This document shows positions 16,169-24,649 of a DNA stretch of 64,000 nucleotides, piece after piece; the first letter of the stretch is position 1; each line of letters starts with the position of its first letter. The translations under genes were made by a program, and so were the position numbers. This stretch comes from CAWCQC01 sp963819905 (GTDB lineage: Bacteria; Actinomycetota; Thermoleophilia; Gaiellales; Gaiellaceae): NCBI GenBank assembly GCA_963819905.1, contig CAWFXP010000009.1, positions 806,001 through 870,000 on the forward strand, read 5' to 3'. The notes under the pieces were generated by a model that searched no databases, was not told the origin of the DNA, and worked only from the letters and a program-made list of their open reading frames with translations.

Positions 16169-17188
16169 GTGCGCATCCTGCTCGTCTCGCAGATGTATCC
16201 GGGCCCGAACGACCCCGATTTGGGAGCGTTCGTCGCTCTCGTAGAGCGGGAGCTCGGCGCTCTGGGACACGAGATCCGGCGGGCCGTCATCGACCACCGG
16301 GGCGGCTCGCGGACGAAATACGCGGCCCTCGGGTGGGACGCGCTTCGCGCGGCGCGGCGCTTCCGCCCGGACGTCGTCTACGCGCACTTCCTGGTTCCTG
16401 CGGGCGCGCTCGCGGCGCTCGCCGCCGCCGTCTCGGGGGCGCCGCTGGTCGTGACCGCGCACGGGAGGGACGTCCGCAACATCGGGGCGATTCCCGGCGT
16501 TCGCGAGGTGACGAGACTGACGGCGAGGCGGGCACGCGCCGTGATCTGCGTCTCGGAGTATCTCCGGCGCGAGCTCGTTCTCAAGCTGCCGGAGGTCGAC
16601 GGGCGTACGCACGTGATCGACTGCGGCGTCGACCTGGAGCGCTTTCGGGGAGGCGACGGAGCGGAGGCGCGCGCGCGGCTCGGCTGGCAGGGCGAGGGGC
16701 CGTTCTACCTGTTTGTCGGCTCGCTCGACGAGCGCAAGAACCCGCTGCGGCTCGCCCGAGCATTCGAGCGCCTCGGCCGTGGGCAGCTGGTGTTCGTCGG
16801 CGATGGGCGGCTTCGTGCCGAGCTCGAGGGGCTCGAGAGGGTTCGGCTCGTCGGTCGAGTGCCGCACGCGGAGGTGGCCGAGTGGATCACGGCCTGCGAG
16901 GTGCTCTGCCAGCCGAGCACGATCGAGCCGTTCGGCCAGGCGCTCCTCGAAGCGATGGCGAGCGAGCGTACGGTCGTCGCGACGCGGATCGGCGGCCCGC
17001 CCGAGTTCGTGAAGCCGGGCTGCGGCGTGCTCGTCGACCCGCTGAGCGTCGAATCGATCGAGGTCGGGCTGCGGGAGGCAGCCGAGCTGCCGGTACCGAA
17101 CTCCGAAGCGAGGCGAGTAGCGGCGGAGCACGACGCGGGCCTTCAGGCCCGGAGAATCGCGGACGTCCTCAGCCGGGCGGTCGGCTAG
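16169..17188 (+). CDS. GT4-family glycosyltransferase
   Basis: 339 residues with GT-B architecture. The N-terminal half begins VRILLVSQMYPGPNDPDLGAF and has VTAHGRDVRN and the GVDLERF loop; the C-terminal half has FVGSLDERKNPLRLARAF (donor domain), LVFVGDGRLR, and the retaining-family EPFGQALLEAMASE motif (E-x7-E). It transfers a sugar from a nucleotide donor, probably onto lipid or another glycan at the inner face of the membrane. GTG at 16169 is the only start close to the first beta strand. No other glycan genes adjoin it. Confidence 0.88.
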   Translation: MRILLVSQMYPGPNDPDLGAFVALVERELGALGHEIRRAVIDHRGGSRTKYAALGWDALRAARRFRPDVVYAHFLVPAGALAALAAAVSGAPLVVTAHGRDVRNIGAIPGVREVTRLTARRARAVICVSEYLRRELVLKLPEVDGRTHVIDCGVDLERFRGGDGAEARARLGWQGEGPFYLFVGSLDERKNPLRLARAFERLGRGQLVFVGDGRLRAELEGLERVRLVGRVPHAEVAEWITACEVLCQPSTIEPFGQALLEAMASERTVVATRIGGPPEFVKPGCGVLVDPLSVESIEVGLREAAELPVPNSEARRVAAEHDAGLQARRIADVLSRAVG

Positions 17189-17279
17189 TCGAGCGCAGGT
17201 CTTGATTGCCCTGTACGAGCAGGCGCTGGATCTCCGCCCGCGGCTCCATCGATCGTGCCCTCAGCTATCCTGACCGCCG

Positions 17280-17498
17280 ATGCTGGCGTTCGTTGCAGTG
17301 CTGCAGGTGCTCGTCTCGATCCTCCTGATCGTGCTCGTGCTCATGCACTCGGGTCGAGATACCGGCTTCGGCGGGCTCGGCTTCACGCCCGCCTCGCAGG
17401 GCGGCCAGCACATCGTCGAGCGGAACCTGACCCGCCTGACGGTCGTCGTCGCGGCGGTCTTCGTGATCACCTCGGTCGGCCTCTACTACCTGCTCTAG
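17280..17498 (+). CDS. secG: preprotein translocase subunit SecG
   Basis: 72 residues with two hydrophobic segments (about 3-22 and 50-71) separated by the conserved loop SGRDTGFGGLGFTPASQGG. SecG assists SecYEA-driven export. No neighbouring secretion genes occur here. Its TAG shares the bases CTAG with the stop of the convergent gene at 17495, so no space is left for a terminator. Confidence 0.9.
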   Translation: MLAFVAVLQVLVSILLIVLVLMHSGRDTGFGGLGFTPASQGGQHIVERNLTRLTVVVAAVFVITSVGLYYLL

Positions 17499-18070
17499 CC
17501 GTTCTCTCGAGCATCGTCGGCGCCCCGTTCGAGCAGGCCGACCAGAGCACGATCGCTGCGGACGTGCACGAGGTCGACAGGCACGCCGTACTCCTCGAGT
17601 TCGACCGCGATCCGTTCGGGCCCGTGCTGCGCCTCCGGTCGCAGGCGGCCGCGTAGGCCGCGGTCACGCGTCCAGCCGTTGACGATGAGCGAGACCGGGT
17701 AGGCCCGCTCGCCTCGCCAGCCGGCTTCGCACTCGACGACCGCGCCCCAGAGAGAGACTCGGCCGAGCACGCGATGCACGGTGTCCGCCCGGCGCACGAA
17801 CCGGCGGGAGAACTCGACGGCGTCGTGCGCGGTCTCCGTCGCGTAGATGCCGCAGGTGCAGAAGGCCTCCGGGGCACCGTGGTCGGGGATCCCGGCCCGC
17901 TGGTCGATGAGCGTCCGCCGGCAGACGGCGAGCACCGGCCGGCGGGGAATCCAGATGCTCCAGAAGGCGAGCGAGCAGAGGCGAAGCGCCCCGTCGAGAT
18001 CGACCGCGTCCCAAACCCGCCAGCCGATCCTCGGCTCGAGGGCGTCTGGCGCCGAATCGCGGCCGATCAC
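17495..18070 (-). CDS. conserved protein of unknown function with CxCGIYA motif
   Basis: 191 residues from GTG 18070, which overlaps the pmbA stop (GTGA). Visible pieces are IGWRVWDAV, LRLCSLAFWSIW, a central CTCGIYATETAHDA with two closely spaced cysteines, and RRADTVHRVLGRVSLWGAVVECEAGWRGERAYP. The pattern resembles uncharacterised actinobacterial proteins; I do not recognise a domain. Coupling to the TldD/PmbA pair suggests a shared operon but does not reveal a role. No signal peptide or membrane segment is clear. Confidence 0.65.
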   Translation of the reverse strand: MIGRDSAPDALEPRIGWRVWDAVDLDGALRLCSLAFWSIWIPRRPVLAVCRRTLIDQRAGIPDHGAPEAFCTCGIYATETAHDAVEFSRRFVRRADTVHRVLGRVSLWGAVVECEAGWRGERAYPVSLIVNGWTRDRGLRGRLRPEAQHGPERIAVELEEYGVPVDLVHVRSDRALVGLLERGADDARENG

Positions 18071-19428
18071 AACCCGGGGCCCGAGCCCGTACCCGCGATC
18101 GTCAGGCAGTCGGTGGCGATGCCCGGCACGAGCGCCGCCGTCGGGTAGCGCTCGTCGTAGAAGTCGGCCGTGTTGACGAGGCGCACCGACTCCGTGAGAC
18201 CGAGCAGCCCCTGCAGGAGCTTCGGGACCGAGGTCGTGAACCGCAGGTTGACGAGGGGAGAGGTCACCCGGCCGTCCTCGATCCTGAAGGTGCCGTCGCG
18301 CGTCATTCCCGTGATGATCCCCTCGCGCTCGTCCACGACGGAGAGGTAGTGGAGGCGCGTGACGTAGATCCCGTCTCCGACCCGCTCGGCGAGCGCCTCC
18401 GGCGTGGCGTCGCCGGGGTGGACGCTCAGGTTGGCGGCGTAGGCTCCCCACTGCTGCGCCGGGGCCGGGAGGGCGTGCCCGGTCGAGTGGCGCCCGTCGT
18501 GTGCGCGGGCGGCGCTGAGCCGATCCCACACCACGTCGCGCGCGACGCCCTCCTCGACGATGGTGACCACCTCCTTCGGGGTGCCCTCGAAGTCGAATGC
18601 CTTCGGCAAGCCACGCGGGTCGCGCCCGTCGTCGGTGAGCGTGAGCTCGGGGTGGAACACCTGCTCGCCGAGGCGGCCGCTCAGGTAGCTCCGGCCTTCG
18701 ACGAGCGCGAGCCCGTTGATCGAGGTCGCGGCGAACGTGGCCAGCAGCTCCGCGAACGCGTAGGGCTCGAGCACCGCCCGATACCTACCGGGCTCGACCT
18801 CCCCGGCGCCGGTCGTTCGCCGTGCCTTCTCGGCAGCCTCACGGGCGACGGCTCCCGGGTCGAGCTCCGCGGCGCGCCAGGCGGTCGCCTGCGCCCAGCC
18901 CGACAGCCCGTCGCCGCCCGCGAGCGCGACCAGCGTGGCGTCCGTCATCGCCTGCGACACGGCCTGGCCGGCGCTCGACGCCACGGCGATCTCCGAGGCG
19001 CCGCTCGTGAAGTAGCCGTAGAGGCCGATGCCCCGCGCGGCCTCGATCGCCGCCCAGGCGATCCGAGACTGATCGGCGGGCGTGAGCTCGGCCGTCTCGG
19101 CGTCGAAGCCCACCACCTCGGGCGGGCGGGCAGGCGGGGTGAGGCCCGGAAAGTCCGGGTCGGGCACGGAGGCCTCCGCCGCCACTTCCGCGCGTCGCGC
19201 GAGCTGCGTGAGCCCGTCCGGATCCGTGCGGTTCGTCGACGCGCTGCCGGTCCGTCCGTCGCGCACCACTCGCAGGAGGACGGACTCGTTCTCGATCAAC
19301 GTCGGCTGGTGAACCTGGGACTCGGCGAAGCGGGCGAGCCCCGAGCGCTCCCGCATGACGAGCGCCTCTACCTCGTCCGCCCGGGCGGCCCGCCAGGCGC
19401 GATCTGCGAGGTCGAGCGCGGCGCTCAC
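18067..19428 (-). CDS. pmbA: TldE/PmbA-family protein
   Basis: 453 residues, the non-metal subunit type: it lacks the HExxxH motif that its partner has. Typical PmbA segments are TSGASEIAVASSAGQ, ALVEGRSYLSGRLGEQVF, HDGRHSTGHALP and TRLHYLSVVDEREGIITGMTRDG. TldD and TldE form a heterodimeric cytosolic protease that degrades unfolded peptides and matures certain modified peptides such as microcin B17. GTG 19428 lies 4 nt after the tldD stop, consistent with stoichiometric co-translation. No precursor peptide is seen nearby. Confidence 0.9.
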   Translation of the reverse strand: MSAALDLADRAWRAARADEVEALVMRERSGLARFAESQVHQPTLIENESVLLRVVRDGRTGSASTNRTDPDGLTQLARRAEVAAEASVPDPDFPGLTPPARPPEVVGFDAETAELTPADQSRIAWAAIEAARGIGLYGYFTSGASEIAVASSAGQAVSQAMTDATLVALAGGDGLSGWAQATAWRAAELDPGAVAREAAEKARRTTGAGEVEPGRYRAVLEPYAFAELLATFAATSINGLALVEGRSYLSGRLGEQVFHPELTLTDDGRDPRGLPKAFDFEGTPKEVVTIVEEGVARDVVWDRLSAARAHDGRHSTGHALPAPAQQWGAYAANLSVHPGDATPEALAERVGDGIYVTRLHYLSVVDEREGIITGMTRDGTFRIEDGRVTSPLVNLRFTTSVPKLLQGLLGLTESVRLVNTADFYDERYPTAALVPGIATDCLTIAGTGSGPGL

Positions 19429-19432
19429 CGGC

Positions 19433-20875
19433 TCACCGGCCGACGCCGACCTGGACGTTGCGAAAGCGCGCCGGGGCCGCGCCGTGAGACACGTGCGCAT
19501 GCTGGCCCGGCTGGCCCTTGCCGCAGTTCGTCAGCCCGTGCATCCGCCATTCTTCCGGGCCGGCGACCGCGTCGAGCGAGCCCCAGAAGACCGGCGTGAC
19601 GCCGGTGTACGTGGCGTCGCGAAGCATCCTCGTCAGCGTTCCCCTGCGGATCTCCCAGGCGACCTGCGTTCCGAACTGGAAGTTGAGGCGCCTGTCGTCG
19701 ATCGACCAGCTGCGGTTCGTCTCCAGGTAGACGCCCTCGTCCACGTCGGCGAGTAGGTCTTCGAGCGTTCCGGCGCCGGGCTCGAGGTGGAGATTCGTCA
19801 TCCGGACGAGCGGCATCCGGCTCCATCCGTCCGCGCGCATCGAGCCGCCGAGATCATGGCCGATGAGCGCCGACGTCTCGCGGGAGCCGAGGTATCCGGT
19901 CAGGATCCCGGCCTCGACGATCGGACGCCGGCGGGCCGGCACGCCCTCGTCGTCGAACGCGCACGTGCCGAGGCCGCCGGGCGTGGTCGGGTCGGCGGTG
20001 ATGTTCATGTGCTCCGAGCCATAGCGCAGGTTGCCAAGATCCGCGGCGCGCAAGAAGCTGGTGCCCGCGTAGGCAGCCTCGGTGCCGTAGACGCGGTCGA
20101 GCTCCGTGGGGTGTCCGACCGACTCGTGGACCTGAAGCTGCATCTGCTCCGCGTCGACGACGACGGTCGTGACGCCGGCCGGGCACGAATCGGCCGAGAG
20201 GAGCGCGACCGCTTCCTCTGCCACCCGCGGCGCCTCCCTTTCCAGCCCGAGCCCCTCGACGTACTCCCAGCCGGCCTGGCTGCTCGAGCCGCCGTGCGCG
20301 CTCGGGTAGCTCCGCGGCTGCACGAGCCCGTCGTGGATCGCCGTCGCGTCGATCCCGCCGCCGCACTCGAAGAGCTCCTGGAAGACGTCGCTCCCTTCCG
20401 AGGAGCGGAACGCGCGCTGCTCGCGCATGGCGCGCAGGCTCGCCGCGGTCACCGCGACCTCGTCGCGGCGCAGCTCCTCCTCCGCGCGCAGGCAGAGGGC
20501 GACTTTCTCGTCGAGCGGCACCTCGACCGGGTCGCGTCCGATCGGCGGACGGAACTCGCCGACCTGGGGAGCGAGCGATCCGAGCTCGACCGGGCGCCGT
20601 CCGGACGCGCCGGCGCTCGCCCGGGCGAACTCGACCGCACGGAGCGCCGCCTCGCGGGCGCCCTCGTCGTCGAGGCGCCGGTCGCAGGCGAAGCCCCAGG
20701 CCCCGTCGACGAGAACGCGGACGCCGATCCCCGCCGTCTCGGCGTCGTCGACGGAGTCGACCCGCCCGTTCCGGGTCGAGACCGACTGCGAACGACGGGC
20801 GACGGCGCGGGCGTCGGCATAGCCGGCACCCGCGCCGGTCGCAACGTCGATGGCCCTGGCGCAGAGCGCTTTCAC
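19433..20875 (-). CDS. tldD: TldD-family zinc metalloprotease
   Basis: 480 residues. The active-site motif HESVGHPTELDR (HExxxH) lies near residue 255, and the distal Cys ligand region is LTNCGKGQPGQ near 455, both standard for TldD. The N-terminal domain starts with AIDVATGAGAGYADARAV. It supplies the catalytic zinc for the TldD/E complex with the protein encoded immediately downstream. GTG start at 20875. The gene ends at 19433. Confidence 0.93.
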   Translation of the reverse strand: MKALCARAIDVATGAGAGYADARAVARRSQSVSTRNGRVDSVDDAETAGIGVRVLVDGAWGFACDRRLDDEGAREAALRAVEFARASAGASGRRPVELGSLAPQVGEFRPPIGRDPVEVPLDEKVALCLRAEEELRRDEVAVTAASLRAMREQRAFRSSEGSDVFQELFECGGGIDATAIHDGLVQPRSYPSAHGGSSSQAGWEYVEGLGLEREAPRVAEEAVALLSADSCPAGVTTVVVDAEQMQLQVHESVGHPTELDRVYGTEAAYAGTSFLRAADLGNLRYGSEHMNITADPTTPGGLGTCAFDDEGVPARRRPIVEAGILTGYLGSRETSALIGHDLGGSMRADGWSRMPLVRMTNLHLEPGAGTLEDLLADVDEGVYLETNRSWSIDDRRLNFQFGTQVAWEIRRGTLTRMLRDATYTGVTPVFWGSLDAVAGPEEWRMHGLTNCGKGQPGQHAHVSHGAAPARFRNVQVGVGR

Positions 20876-20894
20876 AGGGCCAGCCTACCGTCGC

Positions 20895-23156
20895 CTATCC
20901 GCCAGGCTGCGTCCCCGCCGGATGGACGACCAGCCGGTACGGCGCGTACTGGATCGACTGCTCGCTCGGGTCGTCGTAGGTGACGATCGCCGAGACGACG
21001 TCGTAGTCGGCACCGCCGAACAGCCGGCGCAGCTGCTGGCCGCTCAGCGAGCCGCTTCGGTTGCGGAGCTCGAGCCGGTGGAGCAGAGCCCGCTTCGGTC
21101 CCGACGTCGTGTAGGCGAGGAGCTGAACGGTGAAGCCCGAGACGCGGATCGGCCGGATCTGGGTGGGGGTCGCCCAGCCGTTGAGCGTCGTCCCGGTCGA
21201 CAGCTCGGTGTCGCCCACCTTCACGTCGTCGATCCACCAGCCGGGCGGGTCGACGCTCGTATCGGTGACGTACCGGAAGGCGAGGAGGATCGTCTGGCCG
21301 GCGTACGCGGTCAGATCGAACGACTCGGTCACCCACTCCGCCGTGTCGCCGCCCCCGGACAGGCCCGTGAAGCCGGGCAGGTTGTCCTTGGCGAGCGGCA
21401 GCGCCGCGGGATCGATGTCACTCGTCGTGTGCTCGTTGGCGAGGCTCTTGTACGTCCTGCCGCCGTCCGTCGAGACCTGGACGAATCCGTAGTCCCAGAG
21501 GAACTCGATGTCGTAGAGCGTCTCGAAGGAGAGCGTCGGGTTGTCGGCCGGGACCTCGACTTGCTGCACGATCGCGCGGTCGAAGTTCGGGCCGGATCCC
21601 GAATAGAGCGCAGGGTCGTCCGGGTGTCCAGGCGGGCTCGGATCGACGGTCCACTCGATCGGCTGCGGCGGCAGCGTGTCGGCGCCGTCGAAGCTGATCC
21701 GGCCGACGTCGTCGGAGCTCAGGTAGCCGCCCGCCCCGCGCAGGCGCACGTAGTCGGAGCCGTTCGGCGGCGCACCGGGCGTGTCCCAGGCGTCCTCGGT
21801 CTCCCAGTTGATCGAGGCGTCCAGGCTCTCGGTGTGGTACCAGGCCCGCTTCCCGTTGAACGCGACGTTCGCACCGTCCAGGTAGCTGTCGAGCGCGACC
21901 ATCGCCGCCCAGTGGTGGACGATCTCGCGCGCCTGGCGGGCGTTCCCGTACTGCCTGACGAGCCTCTTGACCCCGGGCAGCCCGTCGCCGGTCGCACCGT
22001 TGTGCAGCTGCTTGATGAGCCCCGTGCCGTACCGGTCGGCCAGGAAGTTCGTGAACGTGAACGCGGCCCCGTAGTCGCACAGGGTCTCGTCGGGGTTGTC
22101 CGGGATCTGGTCACCCCAGAGCGTCAGCGAGTTCTCGGGCCCGCCCGGGTTCGGATTCGGGTTGGCCGGCGTCTCGACGCCGATCCAGCCGAGGAAGCAC
22201 TGCGTGCCGCCCTCGAACTTCGTGTCGGTGATGGGCGCCGCCGGGAAGAAGTAGCCGAGGTCGCCCGCGGCCCAGTCGGCGAGGCCTTCGTTGACCCAGC
22301 TGTACTGGTCGACGTTCGCGTAGTTCTCGAGCAGGTGCTCGTACTCGTGCGCGAAGACTCCCTCGTACAGGAAGGGTGAGGCAGCAGCGCTCGCGCAGAG
22401 ATCGCCCGGCACCGGCTCGTTCGGCGGGTTGGGACCTGTCCGGTGCACCCAGTCGAACGCGTCGATGTTCATGACCAGGCGATCGACGAAATCGTCGAAG
22501 AACGAGGCGTAGAAGCCCGCGATGTAGGTCGTGTCGGTCGGGTCTCCGAGGCTGAAGTTGTAGAAGTTGGAGTCGCGGAAGTTGTCGACGAGCACGACGA
22601 TCTTGTCGCCGTCGCCCTCGTAGTAGTCGGCCGGCAGCTCCAGCTCTGGATCCTGGACGAGCTGCGCCTCGCTGCCGTCGCGCGGCGGAGGCACGCTCAG
22701 CGTTCGTGACTCGCGCGGGTAGATGCGCGTGTCGAACTCGTTGATCAGGTATGCAACCTGCTCCTCGGTGATCTCGACCCGGTTGTTGCGGCAGTCGTCC
22801 GGCAGGAACTCGGTTCCCGTGGACAGCTCGTCCGAGTCGTTCGCGACCCAGACCTCGATGTGCTCACCCACGCCGCGCAGCGTGTAGTTCTTCAGGTAGA
22901 CGAAGCCCTCCGCGTCGTCCAGCGCGGGCCAGATCCGGTCGGTACCGACCGCCAGGCCGGTGCCCCGCTCGGCGGTGCGCGCGATCTTCTTCGCGAGCGC
23001 CGACTTGGAGCCGACGCGAAGCGGCAGCGGCTTTCCACTCACGCCGACGGCGACATCGCCGGGGCCGTAGACGAGTCCGTGCGTCCGCGCCTGGCCGGCC
23101 GAGGTCATCGTCAGTGCGAGTAGAGCCGCAAGTATGAGCAGACGTGCTGCCCTCAT
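20895..23156 (-). CDS. secreted immune inhibitor A-like (M6-type) metalloprotease
   Basis: 753 residues starting with a signal peptide (MRAARLLILAALLALTM, cleavage near AGQA). The catalytic site is AHEYEHLLE near residue 270 with the downstream Glu ligand in NEGLADWAAG, matching the M6/gluzincin arrangement. The region near residues 480-680 is beta-rich (TLSFETLYDIEF, FVQVSTDGGRTY, WWIDDVKVG), resembling the MAM/jelly-roll modules that follow the catalytic domain of immune inhibitor A proteins. It should act outside the cell on proteins. It is divergently transcribed from an ECF sigma gene with 133 nt between starts. Confidence 0.85.
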   Translation of the reverse strand: MRAARLLILAALLALTMTSAGQARTHGLVYGPGDVAVGVSGKPLPLRVGSKSALAKKIARTAERGTGLAVGTDRIWPALDDAEGFVYLKNYTLRGVGEHIEVWVANDSDELSTGTEFLPDDCRNNRVEITEEQVAYLINEFDTRIYPRESRTLSVPPPRDGSEAQLVQDPELELPADYYEGDGDKIVVLVDNFRDSNFYNFSLGDPTDTTYIAGFYASFFDDFVDRLVMNIDAFDWVHRTGPNPPNEPVPGDLCASAAASPFLYEGVFAHEYEHLLENYANVDQYSWVNEGLADWAAGDLGYFFPAAPITDTKFEGGTQCFLGWIGVETPANPNPNPGGPENSLTLWGDQIPDNPDETLCDYGAAFTFTNFLADRYGTGLIKQLHNGATGDGLPGVKRLVRQYGNARQAREIVHHWAAMVALDSYLDGANVAFNGKRAWYHTESLDASINWETEDAWDTPGAPPNGSDYVRLRGAGGYLSSDDVGRISFDGADTLPPQPIEWTVDPSPPGHPDDPALYSGSGPNFDRAIVQQVEVPADNPTLSFETLYDIEFLWDYGFVQVSTDGGRTYKSLANEHTTSDIDPAALPLAKDNLPGFTGLSGGGDTAEWVTESFDLTAYAGQTILLAFRYVTDTSVDPPGWWIDDVKVGDTELSTGTTLNGWATPTQIRPIRVSGFTVQLLAYTTSGPKRALLHRLELRNRSGSLSGQQLRRLFGGADYDVVSAIVTYDDPSEQSIQYAPYRLVVHPAGTQPGG

Positions 23157-23254
23157 GTGAGCTCCCCCTTCTCGTTCCCCTCCCGGAGCGCGTTTGCCCT
23201 CGCTCTCCGGCTCTGAGCGGAATCGTGCTGTGCGCGCCGGGCGGAAGTCAAGTG

Positions 23255-23285
23255 GGAACCCACCCGGATTGCGCGGTGTAATACG
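23255..23285 (+). promoter_or_regulatory. ECF-type promoter of the sigma/anti-sigma operon
   Basis: GGAACC (23255-23260) and GTGTAATAC (from 23277) are 16 bp apart, the pattern of many ECF sigma promoters, which fits self-activation. The GTG start at 23290 lies about 5 nt past the -10 region, so the message may be leaderless. Confidence 0.4.
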
Positions 23286-23289
23286 GCTG

Positions 23290-23868
23290 GTGGAGGGCCG
23301 TCCACCCGAGAGCGCCGAAGCGGCGCGGGAGTCCGACCTCGTCGAACGGGCGCGGCACGGCGACGTGGGCGCCTACGAGAGCCTCGTGGAGGAGTACCAG
23401 ACGATCGCGTTTCGCACCGCTTACCTGATCACCGGCTCTGCAGCGGATGCCGAGGAAGCCGCGCAGGATGGCTTCCTCAAGGCGCATGCCGCGCTCGGCC
23501 GGTTCCGGCGGGGATCGCCGTTTCGCCCCTGGCTGCTCACGATCGTCGCGAACGAGGCCCGCAATCGCCGCAGGTCGGCCCGACGGCGCGCGGAGCTCGC
23601 GCTGCGCGCGGCCGAAGCTCCGCCACCGGGGGACGCGGCCCCGTCCCCCGAGGCGGCCCTCGTTCGCGCCGACGAACGGCGCCGGCTCCTGGAGGCCGTC
23701 AACCGGCTCGGGGAGGACGAGCGCCTCGTCGTCGCCTGCCGCTACTTCCTCGAGCTCTCGGAGGAGGAGACGGCCGCCGTGATCGGCAGGCCGGAGGGGA
23801 CGGTCAAGTCGCGGTCGGCCCGGGCTCTCGCCCGGCTCCGCGAGTGGATGGGAGAAGCCGATGACTGA
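23290..23868 (+). CDS. ECF-family RNA polymerase sigma factor
   Basis: 192 residues from GTG 23290. Region 2: DLVERARHGDVGAYESLVEEY then GSAADAEEAAQDGFLKAHAAL and RPWLLTIVANEARNRRRSA; region 4: ALVRADERRRLLEAVNRLGEDERLVV with a helix-turn-helix LSEEETAAVIGRPEGTVKSR. It recruits RNA polymerase to extracytoplasmic-stress promoters. The stop overlaps by 8 nt a gene for a membrane protein with an N-terminal cytosolic tail, the usual anti-sigma layout. The adjacent divergent gene encodes a secreted protease that could be in its regulon. An upstream in-frame start at 23194 is possible but lies in non-family sequence. Confidence 0.88.
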   Translation: MEGRPPESAEAARESDLVERARHGDVGAYESLVEEYQTIAFRTAYLITGSAADAEEAAQDGFLKAHAALGRFRRGSPFRPWLLTIVANEARNRRRSARRRAELALRAAEAPPPGDAAPSPEAALVRADERRRLLEAVNRLGEDERLVVACRYFLELSEEETAAVIGRPEGTVKSRSARALARLREWMGEADD

Positions 23869-24649
23869 GCTCGAGCGAGCGCTCGTCGAGCTGGGCGGCG
23901 AGCTCGACTTCCCGCCCACCCCGCGCCTCGCGGGCCGGGTCTCCGCGCGGGTGGCCGCGCCCGAGCGGCCGCGCCGGCGCGTCCGCAGGACGCTCGTCCT
24001 CGCCTTCGCTCTCTTCGTCCTGGCGGTGGGCACGGCCTTCGCGGTGCCGGCCTCGCGCGACGCGATCCTCGAGTGGTTCGGCCTCCAGGGCGCGACGGTG
24101 CAACGGGTCGAGGCGCTTCCCGAGCTTCCGACGACGACAGCCGGGACGGGCGCGCCGACCGCCACGACGGGAGATGTGCCCGGGCTCGGCGACTCCGTCT
24201 CGGGTGCTGAAGCCGCTCGGCGGACGGGCTTTCCGATCGTCGCGCCGGCCGCGCTCGCCGAGCCGGACGCCGTCTATGTCGAAGGCTCGGGAGACACCGC
24301 CCGCGTATCCCTCGTCTACGAGCCGGGAGACGGTCTCGAGGAGAGCAGCTTGCCGGGCGTCGGCCTCCTGCTCACCCAGTTCCGTGGCGACGTGACGCCC
24401 GAGCTGATCGGCAAGCTCGCGGGGCAGGGCACGATCATCGAGCCCGTGACCGTGAACGGAGAGCCGGGGATCTGGCTCGAAGGCGAGCCGCACGAGCTCT
24501 TCTATCGCGATCCGAGCGGCGAGATCGTGTGGGAGAGCCTCCGCCTGGCCGGCAACACCCTGCTCTGGGAGCAGGGAGACCTGCTGCTCAGGCTGGAGGC
24601 CGACGTATCGAAGGCAGAGGCGCTGCGGCTGGCGCGCTCGGTCGGCTAG
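23861..24649 (+). CDS. probable membrane-bound anti-sigma factor
   Basis: 262 residues: a ~42-residue cytosolic N-terminus (MTELERALVELGGELDF, then an Arg-rich stretch), one membrane span (LVLAFALFVLAVGTAFAV, residues 45-62) and a ~200-residue outer domain with a Thr-rich linker. No zinc-type HxxxCxxC motif is present, so this is not a ZAS anti-sigma; assignment rests on overlap with the sigma gene and topology. The outer part ends in repeated strands including LWEQGDLLLRLEADV, suggesting a DUF4367-like sensor fold. Its TAG shares CTAG with the convergent gene. Confidence 0.65.
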   Translation: MTELERALVELGGELDFPPTPRLAGRVSARVAAPERPRRRVRRTLVLAFALFVLAVGTAFAVPASRDAILEWFGLQGATVQRVEALPELPTTTAGTGAPTATTGDVPGLGDSVSGAEAARRTGFPIVAPAALAEPDAVYVEGSGDTARVSLVYEPGDGLEESSLPGVGLLLTQFRGDVTPELIGKLAGQGTIIEPVTVNGEPGIWLEGEPHELFYRDPSGEIVWESLRLAGNTLLWEQGDLLLRLEADVSKAEALRLARSVG

